From the NCBI GenBank assembly GCA_963681505.1, contig OY811975.1:6067490-6131489 (forward strand): a stretch of DNA of 64,000 nt. The letters run 5' to 3'. The stretch comes from Eunapius fragilis (lineage: Eukaryota > Porifera > Demospongiae > Spongillida > Spongillidae). The position numbers were made by a program, and so were the translations under genes. The notes under the pieces are model-generated. The model saw only the letters and a program-made list of their open reading frames with translations, searched no databases and was not told where the DNA came from. Below are positions 21,664-33,700 of the stretch, piece after piece (the first letter of the stretch is position 1; every line of letters begins with the position of its first letter).

Positions 21664-22570
21664 CTTTCCATTGAGTTACCTACTTCCTTGTTAGAATTTG
21701 CATCATTTTTGAATTAACTAAAGACCTGTTAAATGAACTTAAGATTATTCATAGGGGTTTACAGGATTGGCCAATATCACATATTGGTGAAATTTTTATG
21801 TTTTGGAAGTAAATCATTTCCAATTGACACCGAAAAAGAAGTGTTGCTAGAGTGTACTAGAGTTGCCCTAGTTACCAAATCTGGCTCTGGGTGAATTAAT
21901 GGTGTGGCCATACACCTTGAGAAACTTGTGATTTCATCTCTTCATCACAACTGAGATGGTTAAAATATTCATAGTTGTACTATGAATATTATAAGAAGCC
22001 AACTCTGTTGTGATGAAGAGATGAAGTCACAAGCACAAGTGTAATGGCCACACCCTTAATTCACCCCGATCCAGATTTGGTAACTGAGGTGATTCTGATA
22101 CACTCTAGCAATGCTTCTTTTTGGTGTCATTTGGAAATAATTAACTTCCAAAACATAAAAATTAAAAATATATGTGGCAGTGTCCAGAAAAATGACTCTT
22201 CTGGATAGTTTTTCAAGTTTTCAATTTTTGTAATTTTTCGTAAACTTCACAGAGTTTCAATCAAATGGTCCTTATGCATCATGAATTGGAGTATCCATCA
22301 TAAAGTTATTGGGCACTGAATTATTAATTAAGTTATTGGGCATTTCAATGTGAGCGTTACTTTTCTTTTGCTTGTCCTGGAAAATTTGATAAAGTGTCAT
22401 AAGAGTGATTTTGCTGGACACTGTTCCATATAGTGATAAAGGCCAATCCTGTAAACCTTTGTGAATAATTTTAAGTTTACTACACAGTTCAATGTCATAC
22501 AGGTCTTTAGTTAAAATCAAAAATAATGCAAATTTCCATAAGAAAGTAGGTAAATCAATGCAAAGTATGA
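21664..22570. mobile_element. Foldback element with long inverted arms and a nested MITE
   Basis: Left and right halves are inverted copies over hundreds of bases. Examples are ACTAAAGACCTGT against ACAGGTCTTTAGT, CAGGATTGGCCAATATCA against GATAAAGGCCAATCCTG, and the central CATAGTTGTACTATG hinge near 21975. MITE-A (22169-22433) is inserted only in the right half. No ORF. Confidence 0.75.
22169..22433. mobile_element. MITE-A copy 2, nested in the foldback element
   Basis: Starts TATATGTGGCAGTGTCCAG and ends CACTGTTCCATATA. It shares about 32-bp inverted ends and interior with 17161-17424. Its position interrupts the pairing of the host foldback arm, so it inserted later. Confidence 0.75.
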
Positions 22571-23265
22571 AGGTAATTAAAAATTATATTCTTTATACTT
22601 TCATAACAAAGTGGTTGTGGTATACACTGTACATATCTCAAACGAAAGTGTTTATATCTATGTATGTATAAGGAGAATGGGAAATTTATATTACAATGTA
22701 GCTCATATTGTGTTAAAGAAAAAGTTGGCCCAATTGAGAATGACCCTGCCCATTTTGCATTGCTTGCATCAACGTGTGATAACAGAAACAACAACGAATG
22801 AATAAGTTATCCCAGCCTACTTGTTTGTATTGTTTCAAAGTTTATCAACTTTGCTTGACTACCACCTTTTGTGAGAATCATATATGGGCATCGTAGTGCC
22901 TTTTAAAAGGGAAACGTTTATTTGTAGGCATTGCTGGGCAACATGCCATTTGGTTTCTGGGCGAATTATTCTACTAGTTGAATTGAGCTGTGGCAAATCC
23001 GTTTTTGGTTTGGGGTGGAATGAATAAATACTTAATGCACACAGACAAAAAGAAAGATCCAATACATTACAGTTCTTTCTTAACCAATTCCCCAATCAAT
23101 AAATAGTTGTAACCGTCTTATGAACCATAATTTTTTGACATACATTGTATTTACTGGTCAGGGAATTGAATACAACTGTTTAATATAATAATAATTATTA
23201 CTAATATATACACATTAACATAGAATACATTAATTTAAAACATAAGCACTATAAATAACTAAAAG

Positions 23266-23627
23266 TCACGGCAAGTGTTTGGTGAGACACATCTGGCCAA
23301 AATTGCCCTGGCATTCTGCCTCATGAGGGTGAGGCTGAGGCGACTGTAGATGCCCGACATAACCTCATTCAGAGGTTAACAGAGTTGAGCGGCTACCTTT
23401 TTGGATATGGCCAAAAGTACATTGATGGCTTCATTGCCCCATCCCCCAAACACCTCCACAACCAAAGGGATGCATGACCATCCTCTAAGGGCACATGCCT
23501 CATCATTTCTTGAGTGCTTGGCCTCTTCTCCCATCTCAGCTGCATGACCACAGGTTTGAGCTGCTTCTTGTATAAATTGCAAATTAAGTGGATTGATGAC
23601 CTTTATGTCAAATACAACTATATTCAA
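23266..23627 (-). pseudogene. Retroelement ORF remnant, minus strand
   Basis: The minus strand reads EEAKHSRNDEACALRGWSC, IPLVVEVFGGWGNEA, one TAA stop, then MSGIYSRLSLTLMRQ and NARAILARC in the same frame. These match the blocks in the plus-strand fragment at 2040-2452, and both fit the conserved C-terminal region of marine-invertebrate reverse-transcriptase ORFs as I remember it. No reverse transcriptase core is present, so both are 3' truncations. Confidence 0.6.
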
Positions 23628-24084
23628 TTAGTTGCTTCAAATATTATCCGTAAGTATAATCAATATTCAAATATATTACCCGTAAGTATGACTAAAATAT
23701 GATACCACCAATATTCAATCACTTGACTGTCTTTGCTGTAAAAAATGGTCTTGAATGCGTCATGCAGCTACCTGTGGATAATCATATTGGTTAGAATTCA
23801 AACTAATTAATGATAATTTGATTCAATATTTGGTGTTTCACCCATGCTTTAATCTTTGTGATATTTACCATTTTTAATGTCATTAATGGGTGTTATCCAT
23901 TTTATTTCAGGCACCCCTAACTGTTGTAGTACAATGCTACAGGCCTATCTGATGACTTTTTCAATTGTTTAGTGGTGTTTCCAGATGACTTCTTGATATG
24001 GCAAATTAAAGTTGTCTTGTGTACAGTCATTGTAATGTGGTGATGTTTTTTTCTTTTATTTTTTCTACGTTTTAAACATTAATA

Positions 24085-24697
24085 GGGTAGTACATGTACA
24101 CGCCAGTGCCACGCACTTAATTATGGTTGACACTATTGTATTATAGTGGATGCGTTATAACTGTGTATATATGCCTTAAAGGTGTGGGCTAAGAAGGCAT
24201 GTCTTACATGTACAACCGCTTGTAAAAATCCGTATCGTTAGCATTGGTTCTGCAAAAACACAACTTCAACCTCTCAGAAGTATATGTTGCATTCCTATGG
24301 GAATTGAAATTGTTTTATTAACAAGTGTGGAGCGGACCCAATAAGCATCACCTGCAAGGTATGCTAACAAAATAACATAGACAGTCCCTGTCCATGCTTA
24401 AACTACAACATTGCTATAGGATTATTGCATATAGTTCTATGTTTGTAGAATAAAATAGGCACTTACACTTACAAACAAGTGGCTAAGGATTGCAAGTCGA
24501 TAATGCCCTTCCCTTTTTAAGGCTTAGCCCCTTTCCTAGATTAATTCAAGAAAGACACCTATGCCTTCGTACCCCACACCTTTAAGGCATATGATAAAAC
24601 ATCACATGTACATGTACATCCACTATCAATACATTTGTATCAACGTGTAAAACCATAATGAATTGCGTGGTGCTGGCGAAAACCCTGGTACTACAGT
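24085..24697. mobile_element. Foldback element FB-2 at the palindrome edge
   Basis: Imperfect terminal inverted repeats of roughly 115 bp: left GTAGTAC...CGCCAGTGCCACGCA...CCTTAAAGGTGTGGG and the reverse complement CCCACACCTTTAAGGCAT...TGCGTGGTGCTGGCG...GTACTAC on the right. The mirrored copy of its right end is the last sequence in the window, so the giant palindrome's visible edge falls inside this element. Confidence 0.7.
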
Positions 24698-25230
24698 ATG
24701 TGTTCCATTGCAACTAGTGTACAAAAAGATTGCATAAAAATGACACACTCCCAGACATGCCAAGTCTCATGCCCAAGCACACTTCATTTTATGAATGATG
24801 CAAACTTTCACACGTGACAGGGTCTGACTAGGCTGCTGCATGGCCGTATTAATTTATAAAAACTTGTGGGGGGGGGGACTTATTTTTATTCATGTAATCA
24901 TGATCATTCACAGGTAAGCGGACACATATACTTATACATTGTGAGCACGTTTTATATGAATGTACTAACAGGGTTCGTACAAACCTTGATAAACCTCGAA
25001 AATCCTGGCATCCATTATCAAGGCCCTAATAGTCCTTGATATTCGGTACAGGGTGTAGTATCCTTGAAATTACCCTCGCCTTGAAAATGCGCTGCTTTAA
25101 TGTACACTTCCTTATACGGTGTGCTTGAAGTCTTGTAAGTGCAGATAGCACCGCAATTTGTTGTTCGGGGCCGTAGCAGCCAGTCCGGCCGGTCAGGCCA
25201 TGGCTGGACCAGTTTCCCCGAACGGAAAAT

Positions 25231-25792
25231 GGCATAAGTACAGTTTAGGTTCCGTAACAGAAATCCATTACAGTACTAAGATTTCGTGGCCAAACAGTTA
25301 GTTTAGACATTCTGAACCCTACGACGGCGAACAAATGCTATTTTACCGTGAGGTTTATCTCTAACACAAACAGTAATGAACACTTACAGTAATGAGCGTT
25401 TCATTTTTCGCCGGTACTGGTCCACACCCCTCTTGTAAATTCTCGTTCTAGCTGGGCCTAGTTTAGGTTCAGTGTAAGGGGGATAAGTACATTGGCTTCA
25501 GGGTTAGGGTTAGAAAGTGGGGGGAAGCCAATGTACTTATCCCCCTTACACTGAACCTAAACTAGGCCCAGCTGGAACGAGAATTTACAAGAGGGGTGGG
25601 GACCAGTACCGGCGAAAAATGAAACGCTCATTACTGTAAGTGTTCATTACTGTTTGTGTTAGAGATAAACCTCACGGTAAAATAGCATTTGTTTGCCGTC
25701 GTAGGGTTCAGAATGTCTAAACTAATTGTTTGGCCACAAAATCTTAGTACTGTAATGAAATTCTATTACGGAACCTAAACTGTACTTATGCC
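25231..25792. mobile_element. Foldback element FB-1 with 8-bp target duplication (left arm)
   Basis: Two inverted arms of about 270 bp, starting GGCATAAGTACAGTTTAGG and ending with its reverse complement, surround a short loop containing AGGGTTAGGGTTAG. The direct repeat CGGAAAAT flanks it at 25223-25230 and 25793-25800, a clean 8-bp target-site duplication. Eight-bp duplications are typical of hAT (also P and some others), so a non-autonomous hAT is a reasonable guess. Arm-to-arm identity inside the element is high, suggesting it is young. Confidence 0.85.
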
Positions 25793-26089
25793 CGGAAAAT
25801 TATTAATCGTTATGTTACCAATCTCATAACCAATAACCGCTCATGACAATCATAACTTACTGTAACAACTATAACTACTTCTCACGGCCACTACAATAGG
25901 AATACATCATATATCATGGCTTTAGTGGCTAATGCATTTGGATATGAAGCTGTCTCAATAATTGTGCGTGTTGGACCTTTCCTGATTTGTGTGTCATATG
26001 AATCGTTGTGATTAGTTGTATTGTATTTGTATATAAACTGCCAGACGCACCATCATTGCATGCATTTTGGATATATTATAATGAATTTC

Positions 26090-27320
26090 GGAGCTTCTTG
26101 TTTGCATTCTTCTACCCCACAAGGTTGCCCAGCTATTGGAAATGAGCCAAATGACCATTTTCAAATGCGTGAGTTCGGCACCAAGACGGTGGTGAAGAGA
26201 GTCTTTATTATCCTAAGAGTGGCCTTGGCTGCATTAACCGAGTGTACTGCTTTACCTAAATGAGTGCAGGAAAGTTGAGCTTACAAAGTGGAAACGTTGA
26301 AAGGATCAGCTTTTGCTACGACAATGGATATAGAAATTGGACAGATGCAACTGTTGCATTTGGAGCTCACGAAAAATCTAATGTCCACAAGCGAGCTGTT
26401 AAAGTCATGATACAACTGCCAGAGATAACAAAGGATATTGGTAACCTGCTGTCCACAGCCCATACAGAAGAGTAGCAACTCAGTCGTCAATGCCTAATTA
26501 CGATAGCTGAAAACAGTTATAAGCCAGACACTGCTTTGTTCTGCGTGGAGATGACGATGAAAGTGACCGCAACTTCATGCAGTTTATGTTTTAACTAAGT
26601 GCAATTCAACAACCTCAACTGCTGAACTGGCTAGCTCGTAAAACCGATAAGTACACGAGCCCTCACGTTGCAAAATGAATTGAAGGGTGACGAAGTGACT
26701 GATTCGTAAAAAAAAGGAGCAGGTTTTTATTTGTTTTAGTAGTGTTGACGATCAGTTTATGTTTCCACGAAGATTTTGTTGGGCTTTATGTTGTGGAGAG
26801 TATTGAGAGTGATATGCTGGTTCACATTTTACTATGGTCCGAATGAATTTACGACGGATCGAGCATCTAATATGGATGATAGACACAGATGAGTAGCGAC
26901 ACAGATATTGACTGAAGAATCGAGAGCTACTTATACCCATTCCTATGGGCATGCTTTGAACCTTGCTGCTTCAGACACAGTGAAAACGAACAGAATACTT
27001 CGAGACACACTGGATACAGCATTAGAAATATCAAAGTTATTGAAATATTCTCCAAGACGAGATGCTGTATTTGCGCATCTCAAAACGGATATTGCACCTG
27101 CAACACCTGGATTCCGTACCATGTGTCCATCACGTTGGACTGTGCGTGCTGTTTGGTTACAGAGTATAAAAGACAATTACATGGTATTTTAAGCATTTTG
27201 GGAGGAACTGAGATATGTACTCACCAACTCAGAGATAAGGCTCGACTTGCTGGAGTGGATATGACTGGGAACTTTGATTTTTTGTTTGGTTTAGTCATCT
27301 TTTAAATGTTTGATCTCTTC
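26090..27320 (+). pseudogene. hAT transposase remnant, ZMYM/TTF-zinc-finger type (left arm)
   Basis: Blocks in order across frameshifts: QMREFGTKTVVKR (about 26163), MSAGKLSLQ, NWTDATVAFGAHEKSNVHKR (about 26337-26396, TTF-type zinc-finger region), DIGNLLSTAHTEE, GDDDESDRNFMQ (about 26548), WLARKTDKYTSPHV (about 26625), GLYVVESIESDMLVH (about 26782), IYDGSS, then YGHALNLAASDTVK (about 26946), SPRRDAVFAHLKTDIAP and FRTMCPSRWTVRAVW. This is the order in hAT elements related to ZMYM1 proteins. Stops, frameshifts and the lost C-terminal dimerisation part make it dead. Confidence 0.75.
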
Positions 27321-27382
27321 TGGGATAGACGTAATGATAGATCGTCACCTACGCGTAGGCGCGTTACTAGTACCTACATATA

Positions 27383-27526
27383 GGTTAGACACTGAAACCG
27401 AGGGATCTACGTGATTTAGAATCCCCGAGGGCCCTGGGCTGTAGCGTCCCGAGCGGTAGCGAGGGCGCTACTAAGGGCCCGAGGGGATTCTAAATCACGT
27501 AGATCCCTCGGTTTCAGTGTCTAACC
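27383..27526. repeat. 144-bp near-perfect hairpin (left arm)
   Basis: GGTTAGACACTGAAACCGAG...GGATTC pairs with GAATCC...CTCGGTTTCAGTGTCTAACC, with a GC-rich loop containing GGGCCCTGGG and GGGCGCTAC. Stem about 58 bp. It directly precedes a MITE, and a degraded copy of the pair is at 16031-16640. Confidence 0.85.
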
Positions 27527-27527
27527 A

Positions 27528-27750
27528 ATTTAGACAATAGCAACGCGTACGTAGCAACCAATAAATTATCGCGCAACGCGATGACGATAACGGGAGGGAT
27601 TCTAAGTGCCAGTGGGAGGGATTCTAAGTGCCCGGGGCACTTAGAATCCCCCCCACTGGCACTTAGAGTCCCTCTCAAGGTTTCTACCGCGTTTAGATAC
27701 CTGCAATTGACCAATCAGATTGCGCAAATCAGTTCCGCTATTGTCTAAAT
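27528..27750. mobile_element. 223-bp MITE with internal palindrome (left arm)
   Basis: Ends ATTTAGACAATAGC and GCTATTGTCTAAAT are a perfect 14-bp inverted repeat. The interior has a second palindrome built from GGGATTCTAAGTGCC and GGCACTTAGAATCCC around CCGGGG. No ORF. Confidence 0.8.
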
Positions 27751-28584
27751 GAAGGGCCGGGCGTTGTAAATAGCTTTATTCCAAACAATGTGCAAACAGC
27801 CAACGCTAACGGCTTGATAATAATAAAAACCAATATAATAAAGATGGCTGCTTGCAAGCTGGCAGCAGAATATAACGCCAGCGCACGGCTGTTCCGTACG
27901 TGACATTAGGTTTTGAAATTAGATCGTAAGGATTGAATAACGGTATGTCTAAAAAAAAGTGGTCGCCATAGAGCTCATTAACTGTACCTTATATTAACTT
28001 CGGAGGTTGCCTGTTCTTGGCTGTTTGTACCAATGCGAAACCCAATAATGTTAAATGCAGGCTCTTCTTTTCAACATAACTACAAGTGCCATGAGTTCAA
28101 TTTCATACCGTAAAAAATTGCTCTTATTAAATTAGCTGTAAAACATTCTGAAGATTCAAGAGAAAGAATCAGTGAGTCATTTGATGAATTCGGCTACGTG
28201 CTAAGCGCTTGCAAACTAGGCGTAAGAGCTCTTACAAAACCGTGAATAATTTACACTCCGAAAGCAATCTACAGCCACAATGGAACCTAAGCAATGTCAA
28301 TTGGATGATTTGTGCTGGTTATGTGGATGCAGGCTATCTAAGCAACAATTATAAAGACCTACTGTCAACCTTTCATATTGATACAAATGACAGTCATTAC
28401 CCATGCTGCGAGATGATGAATCATGTAACAGTTGCATCATGAAGCCAAACACTTTGACGAATGTTTGTTAGCTGGTGCAACCATACCATCAGTATACCAG
28501 TAAGGTAGTGTGCAATAAAAAATATTCTTTCACAATTCAGTCCTTCTTCCTTCACCATAGAGTACGTAATGTCCTATTTTACTT

Positions 28585-28800
28585 GCCCAGTAAAAAAGTT
28601 CTTGAACAAGATTCCTGCACAAGATCTTGACCAACTTGCCCAAGATCTTTCCCAACTTGCCCAAGACTTGCCCAAGATATTGCCCAAGGTGCCATGATTA
28701 TGCGGGCCAAGTTCTAGCCTAGATCGTGGCTTGCCTCTTGGCAAGATATTGTCCTGCCAAGATCTTCTTGGCAAGAATCTTGCCCAAGAGCTTTTTTTGC
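28585..28800. repeat. Irregular CTTGCCCAAGAT repeat cluster (left arm)
   Basis: The words TTGCCCAAGAT and CAAGATCTTG recur about eight times in 200 bp at variable spacing, some inverted (CTTGGCAAGAT against ATCTTGCCAAG). It resembles a foldback built from a simple word. Confidence 0.65.
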
Positions 28801-30215
28801 TGGTGTGGCTCAATGGTGGAAACGAGAAGCACGTAAAATGTCATTCGAAATTGCGATATACACAGATGTAAAAATTAGTTCATGACAACCAATACAACTC
28901 CGCTGCAACTGACTATGTGCTACATGCCCTTCCATTTGACAGCTGCATTGTGTCATTCTACCACACTGAACAGCAAGAATAACTGCATGATGGGGTGGTG
29001 TGTTGCAGGTCATGGGACAGAACCATCAAAGCTATCAAATTTATCAGCCAAGAAAGGCAACTTGTCAGCAAGGTCACTAGTGCAAAGAGTATTAAATGCT
29101 TCCAAGGAGAGCTTCATTCATGGCGATGCTGAAATTCTCCAAAAGCCATTCGCTGTATGACAGTATAGTACACAACAATACAACAACCACACCTGCGTAT
29201 GTAAGTGGTTGTTTAGGTACTAAATGTTTTGGTGAATGCTCACACTCCCTAGCCTAAAGCCTGGGAGCATCCCTGGACTTCTATTAAACCTCGAGCTTAA
29301 AGTCACTCCGGGTAGTTAAAGGCTGCCACCAAATAATTTTACGTCATATAAAATGGCGGCTAGTACCAAAAAGTTATATTTCACGCAAGGACCATCCACT
29401 TGCTTAAAACTTGATGCATATATGTGTGTTAAATACTGCTACTTCTAATGGCTATGTTCTATGCTCCTTAACACACCTATCGTACGGAACTGTTTGGAAA
29501 ACGGCTATATAAACAAATACGGCTGTAGGCGGGGATTCTGCGGTACATTTTTAATTGGCTACAAACAATCTCTCTATGCTCACACACACTAAATCGACTG
29601 GATGCAGGAAATTCTTTGCTTGTTGTCACAACAAACGTTAACAAGGGTCAAAATGGCCGACGACTTGTACGAAATGTGATATATCTTCGATACCCTATGC
29701 AGTTATCGAAATATCCAGTCGCAGTGAATAACTAGCACCCTAGAGGAGCTTGCATGCCTAGCTGAATAAATGTAGCTGAGAGCTGCGTTTCATCCCCGCG
29801 TTTTGAATACCGGTATCCGATATTCCCATAGAAAGTAAAGTGGTTATTAACATATAACCACCCGCCAAATTTGTGTTGCTTCGCAGCTGCACGCTCTTTT
29901 CGTTACTCATTTGTGCGTTTGTTTGCATTTCGTGCAAGGTTTGGTCTAGATCACTGTAACGTCGTAGAATACGATACTGATATAGTGTCCTTGCGCTAAA
30001 TGAAGACCGAAACGTAGTGAATCACATAATTTCATAATGATGTAATTACGAACATGAATGTTGACAATATGTTAACATGATTTTTCCTCTGAGGCAGCCT
30101 TACCCTGAGCAGGGGACTGAAAAGCCTCACTTCCATTAAGTCAACCCAATCCAATACATTCTGATCCCAAACATATTGACACCTGATATGGTTCCAGGTC
30201 ATGCATAATTTCAAG
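28801..30215. other. Arm segment without recognised gene (mirrored 58415-59829)
   Basis: No coding exon recognised. Contains AAAATGGCGGC (about 29350) and AAAATGGCCGACG (about 29650), which look like promoter initiator words of the YY1 type, but no linked open frame was found. Confidence 0.4.
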
Positions 30216-30735
30216 CAGTGCCGTCCGGCATAGTGGGTTACGACGAGAGATCTCATGCTCGAGGTACCCTGTTGAAGGCCCGGGGTCCATCGGACTTCCT
30301 CCCAATCGTCGTATATAAACTTAATCAGCAGCAATTCTAGTCTTCGACTTCCGAAGTGGAAAAAGCTTACGTCAAGGTAGTGACGTCACTTGTAGCGGTT
30401 TCAGTTAACTTGGTAGTGTCACCAGAGATTATATATTATCTCTGTTGTCACTCAAAAGAAATTCTCCACTGAGAAACAGTTGTTGCGTATAATCACTTTC
30501 CCTTCACGTGTAGGATTCTGTCCTTTTGAAGCAAAATTAATTATCTTACTGCTACATTAACAAATATGTCATGCGTGTTGTTTCTCCCACAATTAAGATT
30601 ACAGGTACGTGCGTAAGATAATTTGGACTGCCAAGTTATCGATAAACAAAACTGTTTGCAGCGAAGGAAACAAGTGGCTAATGAGCGCATGCGCCGTGGG
30701 CCCGTTTGACTCTTTTAGGCATTAACGCCCTGCCT
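30216..30735. repeat. Repeat R copy 1 (about 520 bp, left arm)
   Basis: Colinear with 35020-35552: GGCATAGTGG...ACGACGAGAG...CATGCTCGAGGTAC, CTTCCGAAGTGG, CTTGGTAGTGTCAC, GCGTAAGATA..TTTGGACTGCC, GCGCATGCGCC and AGGCATTAAC occur in the same order. Divergence is considerable, so these are old dispersed copies. Confidence 0.7.
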
Positions 30736-33700
30736 AAAAGATCTTTCTTCAGATTTCCAATCACATTCGCATAGGCGCCATATCTCAGCACCACATTCCT
30801 CGATCCTATGTAATTCGATTATTCTATAATGGAGTGCGCTTACTGACGCGCGCCGCACTCTAATCGTACCCACGGCTGTTTGAGGCTGGACATTTAGTTT
30901 GATAATTAGAGCGTTACGGTATATGGTGTAGCAATCATGGCGGTTAGCCTCATTATCGACACCATATGTTCAACGATGTGCCTTGCAAGATGCTTACATC
31001 TGGTGTTATTATAAACACATGCAGTAGTACCAGCAATCATCTGGCTTCAAGACACACACCTGAAACGATAAATTACGCTTTCCAATTAATACACGCGCCA
31101 CGTTTTCATAGGCATATGAGGTACGGCACGATCGAATAGGTATGATAGATGCGCGAATTGCACATAGCTGCCAATTTTCCCACATATAAGTTTGACATAC
31201 AGGCAATGTGAAAGCTTCAAGTAGTTGGTTTCTGTCGTCCACTGAGCGCGGCCGGCTGTTTTCGGCCTGAAAGGGCTGCCTGTTTTCTATGAATAATCAT
31301 GACACGTACAATGGAGTACCATTGCCAACACGTTCAGCTGCATTGTAGAGTGTGAAAAACGCATGTCTTATAAGAGAGTAAGTAAAAAGGACACTATATG
31401 CAAGTACTCCTGAAGGCCTTGCATGGTGTGGCATTTCACTCTGAGGAGGATGCAGCCATGTATCCCCAAAGGTAATAGTGTAGCTACTGCAAGCAATGAC
31501 CTCAAATGCTAGTATCAAATGGCATTAATAGTTAAAACATAAGAGTAAGATGTTAATGCATATTAATTGTCATTGACCAGTAAATATGATGATATGCTTA
31601 TACACGGGTTTTTGTAACACTTCATGCCCTCAACTGGTGGAAAGGAGTGGTTCACCAGGCCAGCTAATTATTTAAGAGTGCATGTGCTATTAAGCCTTAA
31701 AAGTACAATAGCACTATTTCACACCCCAACGTTTAATTAATGCTCTTGTTATAATCTGCAAAATTGCAGATGACAAACTTTCATGTCAATTCTACAGTAT
31801 TTGTTATGCCCTCTCTTTGCTTATGTTTATAGAGAGGTAGGCAGCTTCTGGAGCTGCATCAAGCAAATGTATTTGCAGTTGTATAATACATCCCTATTGT
31901 TATGACACAGCACTATTACCCCCTAGATACCTAGCTTGGTATTTATAATTGAACATTGTAGCAGAGTGAATGTTCCAGGGACATTAGGGCTTGAAGTCAA
32001 AAATCAGCTATAGCCGGATGTTCTGATATGTATATGGCATGTTAGACCCTAGCAATATCGACAATGGCACAAAACTAGTCAAAGAATAGCTTGACTCTTC
32101 CTTACATGCATGTCTGTTAGGGAATATCCACAAGCCTTAGCAACCACATCAGTCGGCATGACAACACTGTAATGAAGGTCTTCTGGGTGTACCTTGTGCA
32201 TAACTTAGGGATAACTACCTGAGAATTAAAATCTATTAAGTGATCAGTGATCAAAATAGGAAGCATTCATCAGTGGAGTCAGGGATTACAGTGAGTGCAG
32301 AACAAGAATCACAGCTGGCCAGCAATCACTTGGCATTAGCTGCGCAACACCCATAAAAATCAACTGCAAAAAAATCTAAAACAATTAACTTTGCAATTAC
32401 TTATACATACATGCATGTAAATGGTACGTAAGGCTTCTACTACAAACTATATCTCCAGGGAGAGGTCAGAGGCAAGAAACCTCAAAGGGGTCGGGTTGAA
32501 TAGCTCTCCATTTTTACTGCCATTTCTCTGGCAGACAGAAGATACAAGAAGACACCTATATATGTTCCACATTGATGGAAAAGCTACTGGGTGCACGGAT
32601 AGCTTTAATAAGATGATATTTATAAATCAACTCGCTATACATAGTTAGGCTCACCCTGCATGACAACTAAATCCCCAGTGATGAAGTACATGGTATGGAT
32701 CAAGCTTGGACCTCTGCAAGGGTGGAGAGGCACAATAATGTGTACAATGCATTGCAGGTGTAAAGGTTTCTACTTGATCTTTATCAGGCACTGAATCAGG
32801 CACTATGTACCGCAAAGCATTGGAATATCAAAACACCATGCATTTCCATCATTAAAGCTGTCAACGACCTACCAGGTTTCACACCTGACATCTTGCACAC
32901 ACTGTAAACGTTAGTTATCGAATAATACATCTGATTCAACAGCATTGAATCTGAATGCCAGTATAAATGCTGCATGACTTTATAACCTTTAGCTCTTAAT
33001 GCCATTGCCCTAGTTAAAATCATCTTCATTACATGCACTAGGTTTGTAGAAAAGTGGCAGGATTCAGCTAGTCAGTCTCCTTCCGGGTTGCAGAATGCAG
33101 ACAAATCCACGTATGCATACCATACATGCATAATTGCATGCATGCACAGAATAACATATATGCCTATGTATAAGAGATGCAGTTGCAGGACTACAATGCA
33201 GTGTGTGATGAAGCACATTATCAACATCGTGTCACAAGATGTGGCAACAATACCACAATCAACGAAGATTGAACTTTCAGGACTATACCTATCGTTGTGC
33301 TTGACACGGCATTAAAACTCTTGTAAAATCAGCGATATTTGACGATCTGCAGCGCCATCATTTCAGCCGGCCGCACTTAGTTTATACGCTGTCTAGGTAG
33401 TCTTAACCTTCCGCTACCTAATCACGCTTAGCTTTTTTTCCTAGGAAAATTGGCAGTGGTCCACTGTTCACTTCTTTGTGGAGGATATCCAACTGAGGTA
33501 CTCGGCTTGCGAGCGCTATAGCTAGCGGGCACTACAGAGTTGTGGCACAAAATTTATGTGATGGATAGATAAATGGTATGTCTATACTAAAATGGCTGTT
33601 ACATGTCGGTGCAACAAGTACAGTCGTTAAAATACAAAGTGCTTGGTTAGGTCATGATGCATGATGTCATCGTTTCAATATTTCGGGGCGTAGGTCTTAT

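Larger units (their letters stand above)
19934..24084. other. Downstream intergenic region
   Basis: No exon recognised. The 3' UTR and polyadenylation site of the gene presumably lie near the start; AATAAA words occur at about 21361 and 21565. Apart from the foldback element, the second MITE-A and the retroelement remnant, the DNA is AT-rich with ACATGTAC runs. Confidence 0.5.

Noticed and set aside
25499..25525. AGGGTTAGGGTTAG telomere-like repeat
   Set aside because: Only two units, located in the loop of a foldback element; not a telomere.
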